Part shown: positions 58,191 through 64,000 of the stretch, piece by piece
How positions within the stretch are numbered: position 1 is the first letter of the stretch
How the letters are laid out: the number at the start of each line of letters is the position of its first letter
Assembly: GCA_947095535.1 (NCBI GenBank)
Contig: OX352772.1
Location: forward strand, 112,513,719 to 112,577,718
Direction: 5' to 3'
Length of the DNA stretch: 64,000 nucleotides
Source: Poecilobothrus nobilitatus
Taxonomy: Eukaryota; Arthropoda; Insecta; Diptera; Dolichopodidae
Made by a program: the position numbers and the translations under genes
Notes under the pieces: model-generated
The model's input: the letters and a program-made list of their open reading frames with translations, nothing else
Database searches by the model: none
Told to the model about the DNA's origin: nothing

Positions 58191-58603
58191 AGTTATTAAT
58201 GCGAATAAATGTAAGAAAATAATTTATAAAAAAATAAGGAACATCGGCTTTTCAGGTGCGTGAAAATTTATAATAAACCTATCAAAAACAAAAACAATTA
58301 AAAAATGTGAATATAAGTGAAAAAAAAAATAATTTAACAAATGATATTGTTGTAAATAGAACTATCTGGAAAAGTAAGAATAATCTTGAATTAAATAGAA
58401 ATATAAGTGAAATAAATAATATTAGCTGTTGTTAGTAGAACAATCTGGAAAACGAATAATCTAGAGCATAATAGGAATTATTTAAAACGATATAGAAATA
58501 TAAGTGAAATAAATAATATTAGCTTTAAGAATAATAATAACATTAACATAACATTAACATTAACATTACATTAAAATTAACATAACATTATATTTCTTTT
58601 AGT
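58191..58603 (+). repeat. SAP-gag element LTR, internally deleted, right arm
   Basis: Inverted counterpart of 45,561-46,082. It keeps the AATATAAGTGAAATAA blocks and the TAACATTAACAT microsatellite but lacks the part with the TATAAATA box and AATAAA signal. The primer-binding region is joined directly (TATTGTCAGAAGTGAAG near 58,604). About 100 bp of extra sequence is present at 58,205-58,300. Confidence 0.6.
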
Positions 58604-59360
58604 ATTGTCAGAAGTGAAGTTTAAAAATATTGGATTTAAAACTTTGAAAAATAAAAAATAATAATAACTTGCAGAATGGTAATAAGAAGCTGGAATAATT
58701 AAGTGTAGTGGATATAAAAGAGCAACTGCAAAAACGCTATTTGTTCACAGTTGGACAGAAAGCACGTTTGTTGAACAGAATAAAAAAATTGCTAGAAGAA
58801 TAAGCAGTGCAAATGGAAGAAGTAGTTTTTGAAATGAAAGATGAAGCATCAGGTGGTACGAAAGATATGCTAAAATCATTGATGGAAACAATAAAAATCA
58901 TGTCAATAAATATGAAAAGCAATATGACAACAATTCAAAAAAATATAACAACAATGAAATGTGAACTATAAGACGGAAAGGCAATGCAAAGCGAAATAAA
59001 AGGCGGAATTTCGACAATGCAAGGGAAATGTGGGCAATACAGTGTAACATAAATGATATCAGAAATGACATTACGTCAGGTATTAAAAAGGTTTTCGAAT
59101 ATGAAGTTGTGAAACTTGAATGAGGTGAAAAAGATGGAGAAGATAATGAAACAAGCGATGTTAAAGATGAACGAGGTACTGCATTATGAAAAATGAAAAC
59201 ATACTGCAAAATGAAGATGAAGAAATATCTGAAGATGGTAATGAAGGAGGTTGAAAAGAAATAAGTAATACTGGATCTTGCGGCACGATCCCAATATTCT
59301 TGTTTCGCTTCATTATTCAACTAAAAGAAAACCTGAAAAAAAGATACCACAAAGAGTTTA
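58604..59360 (+). pseudogene. SAP-domain gag fragment, right arm
   Basis: Plus-strand, diverged copy of 44,729-45,484. TVGQKARL.NRIKKLLEE of the SAP pair is visible from about 58,755, followed by the Met/Lys-rich coiled part and acidic remnants. More stops and small indels than in the minus-strand copies, including a changed segment near 59,185-59,215. Confidence 0.65.
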
Positions 59361-60026
59361 CAGTTTAATAAATAAATTAAAATAAAATACTTATCTGAAT
59401 TATTTATTCATTTCAATCCTTTCGCAGCATCTAAAATCCATTTAAAATTAAGTTGAAATTTAATAGTTAAATTTAAAATTAATTGTTATTACTTACCAAT
59501 TTATATTTGCTTTGTTTATTATGTTCTGTCATTTATTAAAATAATACTTATTTTTCTTATTTAATTTAATATATATTTTTCTCTTTTACACTTTCATATA
59601 ATTTCATAATTATATTACATTGATTACTTATCTATTTGTTCTCAGATGTCGCAAACATCTATTTAATATTATTATATTATTAATTGTTAAATAATTTTTA
59701 GTCATCTACTTTGGGTAGATTTATTATATACAAAATAAGCATATGTTTCTTATGTACTAATGATAATTTTTAATTTTGATATGTACTGAAACGTAATATT
59801 TCTTCTAAGGTCAATGAACTATAATAAATAAGAATGAGTGAATTAATATTAAAAATAACACTTTTCAAATATTTTTAAAATTTTTTCATATCCGCACCAC
59901 CGTTTTGTTAACATTAAAAAAATTGAATTAAATTAAATAAATTGAAATCTATGAATATATAAATTGGTGTTTTTTAATTAACTTATATTTCGTAATCTAT
60001 AAAAATCTTTATCTATTTAAAATCTA
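59361..60026. other. Spacer and interrupted BEL leader, right arm
   Basis: 59,500-59,760 is the inverted counterpart of the 44,409-44,728 spacer, and 59,880-60,026 is the start of the inverted BEL leader (CCACCGTTTTGTTAACATTAA..., TTTCGTAATCTATAAAAATC). 59,361-59,500 and 59,760-59,880 contain short unmatched AT-rich segments. No gene. Confidence 0.6.
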
Positions 60027-62738
60027 TTTATGGAAATTGAAAATCTATCGAACCAGATCAATGAAATTTTGGACGCATCTCCAGAAACTGAAATTGTTCT
60101 GGCGGGAGATTTCAATATTCATAACAGGGACTGGCTTCATTTTTCTAGCAACATCTCCCCGAGTCAAAACTCAATTGGGAAACAAGTTGAACTATTCTCC
60201 ACACTGTTCCACCTTTCTCAACTTGTCCAAAATCCCACTAGGATCTCGGACCGTGCTGATCATGAAGGTCACCTCTAGGGTCTATTTCTCACCACACACG
60301 CTGAAAAATATGTGGTTTCAGTTGGTTGCCCCCTGGGTAATTCCGACCATTGTTTGGTTAACACTAGTTTCCGGGTAAGCCCAATCTCCAACCAAAAGTC
60401 CCCTCCCAAAAAATTAGTTTGGCGTTACAGCTATGCTGATTGGGAGGGCCTTAACAACTTTTTTAGAGCCTTTGATTGGTCATTCTGCTTCCGCAACAGA
60501 AATGCTAACTTTGCTGCAAATGCGATTAGTGAAACTATTTTGCTTGGAATGAGGTTATTCATCCCTCATTTCATGAAATCTGTTAAGAGGAGTCCCAAAT
60601 CTTGGTTTAATCGTATTTGCAAAGAAGCCATTTTTAAAAAAGAGGAGGCTTTTAAACTGTACCAAAACAATAGGTCGGAGGCTCACAGGGCCAGCTATAT
60701 AGCGGTGAGAAACAGATGCAATAGAGTTATCAATAAGCAAAAATTCTTGCTCAACCAAAAGTTGAAACGTAAAATAATGCACATGCATAAGAATAGCAAA
60801 TCTTTTTGATCATTTGCCAAAAGTCTAAAGGAAGACGTTAGAGGGTCTTCCTTTCCACCACTTATTATTAAAAATAACAGAACCGTATCAGATTCTAAAG
60901 AGAAGGCGAACTTATTTGGCAAACAGTTCGCCTTCAATTCGAAACTGTCACAGTCAGCTCAGATGCCACCCTCTGTTCCAGGAGCTGGCTGCTCCTTCGG
61001 TAAAATTTACTTTAGAACGCGGGTAGTGATGAAAATCTTAAAGAATCTTGATACAAATAAGTCAGCCGGTCCAGATGGTATAACCACCATGGTGCTTAAA
61101 AATACCTACTCCACTATTTCAAAACCTCTGCGCAACCTTTTCTACCTCTCCTTCACTTCGGGTATTCATCCTACCCAATGGAAGCTTGCACATGTTTTCT
61201 CAATTCCCAAAAAAGGTAATAAAAGCGATCCCTCCAACCACCGCTCTATTGCTATAACTTCGGTCCTCTCCAAGGTAATGGAGAAAATAGTGAACCAAAA
61301 GCTTCTGAAATATCTGGATCACAAAGGTTTGCTTCATGATCGTCAATACGGGTTCAGAGCCCGTCCTTCAACCGGTGATCTCATGACTTACCTTTGTGAG
61401 AAGCTAAACATCAACCTTCACCATTCTGGTGAGTGTGGTTCTTGATATTTCTAAGGCTTTCGATCGAGTTTGGCACGATGCTCTATTGGCAAAGTGCAAA
61501 GCATTAGGTCTAGGTAGGGTCTTTCTAAAATGGATTGGAGATTTCCTTTCGAATCGCACGATTCGTGTACTGGTCGATGGATATTCATCTGACAAATTCA
61601 AAATAAATGCTGGTGTCCCCCAGGGATCGGTTTTATCCCCAACTCTTTTCTTAATATTTATCAATGACCTACTCTCATTAACCTCCAATCCAATCCATAG
61701 TTTCGCAGACGACAGCACCCTTGTAGCTTCCTATGAATTTCATAGCCGCTGTGACATTAATCACCACATTAATACAACAGCAAAAAATTTCACTATTAGT
61801 GATCTAAATAACGATTTAGCAAAAATTCAAAAATGGGGTGAAGTCAATAGAGTTGAGTTCAACACCAAAAAAACACAATGCTGTCTGATCTCGCGGAAAG
61901 TAGCCATTACTGTTCCTAACCTACTATTTCAGGAAGAAGTCTTGCAGCATTCAACGGATTTAAACATGCTGGGCGTCGGGTTAAACCAGAAATTGACTTG
62001 GTCAAATCATATTTTTGGTATAGCTAAGGATGCAGCTAAATTTTTGCGTTTTTTTGTATCGCTGCAAAACTTACTTCTCCGCATCTGATCTTCTCAATAT
62101 CTATAAAACGTACATTAGGCCAAAAATGGAGTATAATGCACACATTCGGGCTGCAGCACTTATTTATTTAGATAATGTGCAAAACAGAGCTATTCGTTTG
62201 ATTAACGACCCCAGTGTAACTTCTATGCTCACTTCACTCAGCCATCGTCGAACAGTTGGGTCACTGACCTTGTTTTATAGGTATCTCGTAGGGATTAACA
62301 CTTGTTCTAAAGAAATTAAACAATTAATGCCTCCATTCAGAGTTTTCCAACGAGAAACAAGGAGGGCAACAGATGCTCATCCCTACCATGTTGAGTTATC
62401 AAGATGGCGAAATACAGCTTATGGAAATTCGTTTGTCATGCGCACGTCCCGTTTGTGGAACCATATACCATCAAATGTGTTTCTTCAAAATTCTCCTCCA
62501 AATTTTCCTACCTATCCCCCATAATCAAGATTTCCCAATACCAATTTCCCCAATTATCCTTCCCACATCCCTATCCCCAAAACCAAACTATACATTCGTA
62601 TTAAAGGTTCCATCCTAAAGTTTGGTTTTCAAAGGGGGGTGGTTTTGGTTCCTCTTGGTGACTTTCCTCTCCAGTTCCTCTTGGTGACTTTCGCGTTTTC
62701 CACCAACCCTCGTAAAAGAAAAAAAAAAAAAAAATTTT
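60027..62738 (+). mobile_element. CR1/jockey-like LINE, 5' truncated, with poly(A) and TSD
   Basis: Non-LTR retrotransposon inserted in the BEL leader. Endonuclease part: LAGDFNIHNRDWL (60,030-60,278) and, after a stop, GNSDHCLV (60,312-60,809). Reverse transcriptase: KSAGPDGITTMVL and IPKKGNKSDPSNHRSIAI (60,963-61,445), then after a frameshift DISKAFDRVWHD, AGVPQGSVLSPTLFL and FADDSTL (61,429-62,088), then after a second frameshift the C-terminal LSHRRTVGSLTLFYRY and RLWNHIPSNVF (62,030-62,524). The 3' UTR is C/T-rich and ends in A16 at about 62,718-62,734. Flanks TTTAAAATCT (left) and TTTTAAATCT (right) look like a target-site duplication. Base composition is richer in G+C than the neighbours. 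Its stops make it inactive. The clade is my judgement. Confidence 0.85.
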
Positions 62739-63330
62739 AAATCTCTAAATCTTTAAACTTTTGAACTTTTGAACTCCTTTTCATGGTCCTTCGACCCGGA
62801 TATAATTTATTAAATACATAATTATTAAATAAAATTTCTTGACGTGTAATAATTTGCTTAAATTAATTTAATTAATGTTAAAATTTTGAATAATTGTAAA
62901 ATACATGATCTTTAAATAAAATTTCTAGTGTGTAATAATTTCCTTAAATTAATTTAATTAATATTACAAAACTTTGGATAATTTTTAAATATATTTTATA
63001 CTAAAAACAATTGATTGAAATACTAATAAATAAAATTAATATTTAATTTAAAGAATGAACATTAGAATAATATACTGTTTGTGAATACAATATAGGCAGT
63101 TTAAATTGTGAACATATTTTATTGATTAACTTTATAAAAAATTTTATAGAGAAACTAATATAGTAACATAATTGAAAACTGCCTAATAATAAAAAATTCC
63201 GTATTATTTTTGTTAAACTAAAGAAATTTTAGTGACTAAATTAATAACAGTAGTTTAAAGACCTGCTAGTAAGTTAGAATATTACGCGCGTGTTCGGTAC
63301 GGTTAATTATTAATTGAATATACCAACCAG
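62739..63330 (+). repeat. BEL 5' LTR/leader, right arm
   Basis: Plus-strand continuation of the leader interrupted by the LINE, with ATGGTCCTTCGACCCGGATA at 62,784-62,803. Inverted counterpart of 41,588-42,150 and 43,668-44,210. Confidence 0.6.
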
Positions 63331-64000
63331 AAAGACATGTAGAAAATGATAAAGGAAAAGCTTGCTGATATACCCATCATCGAAATGATGATAAAGGATT
63401 TCTTAGCCAAAACCAGTGATACTAAAACCAAGGAAAGTTTCACAGAGCTGCTGAGAGATATTCAAAAACAGTGGACAGAGATTAAGGCACGCCATCGGAA
63501 AATTCTGCTAGCATCCTACTCCAAAAAGGAATTGAAGAGGCTAAGTATTCGTATTTTGATAAAAATATATTCTCTCACATAAAACAAAATTGTTATGAAA
63601 ATTACGGTTGAATAGAAAGTATGATAAAAGAAACATTTCCCGAAATGATCGAAAATAATTGCGAGCAAACATCGTTCTTAATACGAGAGCCTCCTACAGC
63701 TATTCATCTTCCCAAAATAATTTTAGAAAGTTTTAACGGGGATTACAGAAAATGGCCGTCCTTTCATGATCTGTTTCGGACACTAGTTCATGAAAGTTCT
63801 AGTTTGGTGCCTACAATATTTGGTACTACAATATTTAAAAATGCATGTTGCTGGCGAGCCAGAAAATCTATTAAGGAAATTCCAAATCACCGATTCTAAT
63901 TACCAAAGTGCTTGGCAATTATTAAAGGATAGGTATAATAACAAAAGAATTTTGGTAGGGACCCATTTACAGATTTTTTTAGGCCAACCTTTTATATTCC
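63331..64000 (+). pseudogene. BEL/Pao gag remnant, right arm (runs off window)
   Basis: Plus-strand gag: N-terminal part with SDTKTKESFTELLRDIQKQW (63,346-63,582), then FNGDYRKWPSFHDLF and, after the same small frameshifting duplication as the inner left copy (GTGCCTACAATATTTGGTAC), GEPENLL and NYQSAWQLLKDRYNN. It keeps the N-terminal segment lost from the inner copies at 16.6 and 41.6 kb, so it represents an earlier state of that copy. A 36 bp duplication of the start region (two IKxxxA-like starts) is seen at 63,346-63,400. The element continues beyond 64,000. Confidence 0.85.

Overview
The window is eukaryotic, strongly AT-rich, and built almost entirely of nested and decayed transposable elements. 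BEL/Pao and SAP-gag LTR elements, jockey- and RTE-like LINEs, a tRNA-derived SINE, a Penelope-like fragment and a protein-primed DNA polymerase B element together point to an arthropod, most likely an insect; I cannot name the species. I see no host protein-coding gene, no rRNA, no free tRNA gene and no CRISPR array. What makes the window unusual is its architecture.

Layout. (1) Positions 1-22,815 and 22,816-47,809 are two direct tandem copies of a ~25.0 kb unit that differ mainly by small indels. Copy 1 has lost about its first 2.1 kb off the left edge of the window. The offset at the right ends of the copies (24,994) equals the length of copy 2, so the junction is at 22,815/22,816, inside an RTE-like LINE. 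(2) Each copy contains a ~9.7-10 kb foldback element (965-10,713 and ~25,936-35,978): two inverted arms of 4.4-5.2 kb around a ~370 bp unique centre. Each arm reads outward from the centre: a truncated zinc-finger/protein-primed PolB pseudogene, then, in the opposite sense, a Penelope-like GIY-YIG fragment with a hammerhead-ribozyme-like motif, then an array of noncoding subrepeats. (3) To the right of the foldback in each copy come a SINE (copy 1 only), GTCC-containing repeats, two minisatellite arrays, two tandem BEL/Pao 5' halves on the minus strand, an LTR/PBS/SAP-gag fragment and an RTE-like LINE, all on the minus strand. Copy 2 also shows, before its foldback (22,816-25,030), a 1.27 kb terminal-inverted-repeat element inserted in an unidentified coding remnant.

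(4) From 47.8 kb rightwards the order reverses. 51,250-64,000 is an older, more diverged inverted copy of roughly 41-49.1 kb, so the right half of the window is a second, much larger palindrome centred near 50.2 kb. Its loop holds ~800 bp of imperfect (ATT)n and a 141-bp-period minisatellite. The inverted arm was later broken by two LINE insertions: a nearly intact jockey-like element (about 52,575-55,962) and a CR1/jockey-like element with recognisable target-site duplications (60,027-62,738).

How the parts relate. Nothing here works as a gene set. The only long open frames are the 697-codon and 244-codon parts of the jockey LINE, separated by one frameshift. The relative order of events can be read: the BEL, SAP-gag, RTE and jockey fragments and the foldback came first; the large inverted duplication is old; the 25 kb tandem duplication is recent; the SINE insertion, a 37 bp deletion, subrepeat gain and possible arm-to-arm conversion differ between the copies. 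An assembly artefact (two haplotypes placed in tandem) is the main alternative for the 25 kb duplication.
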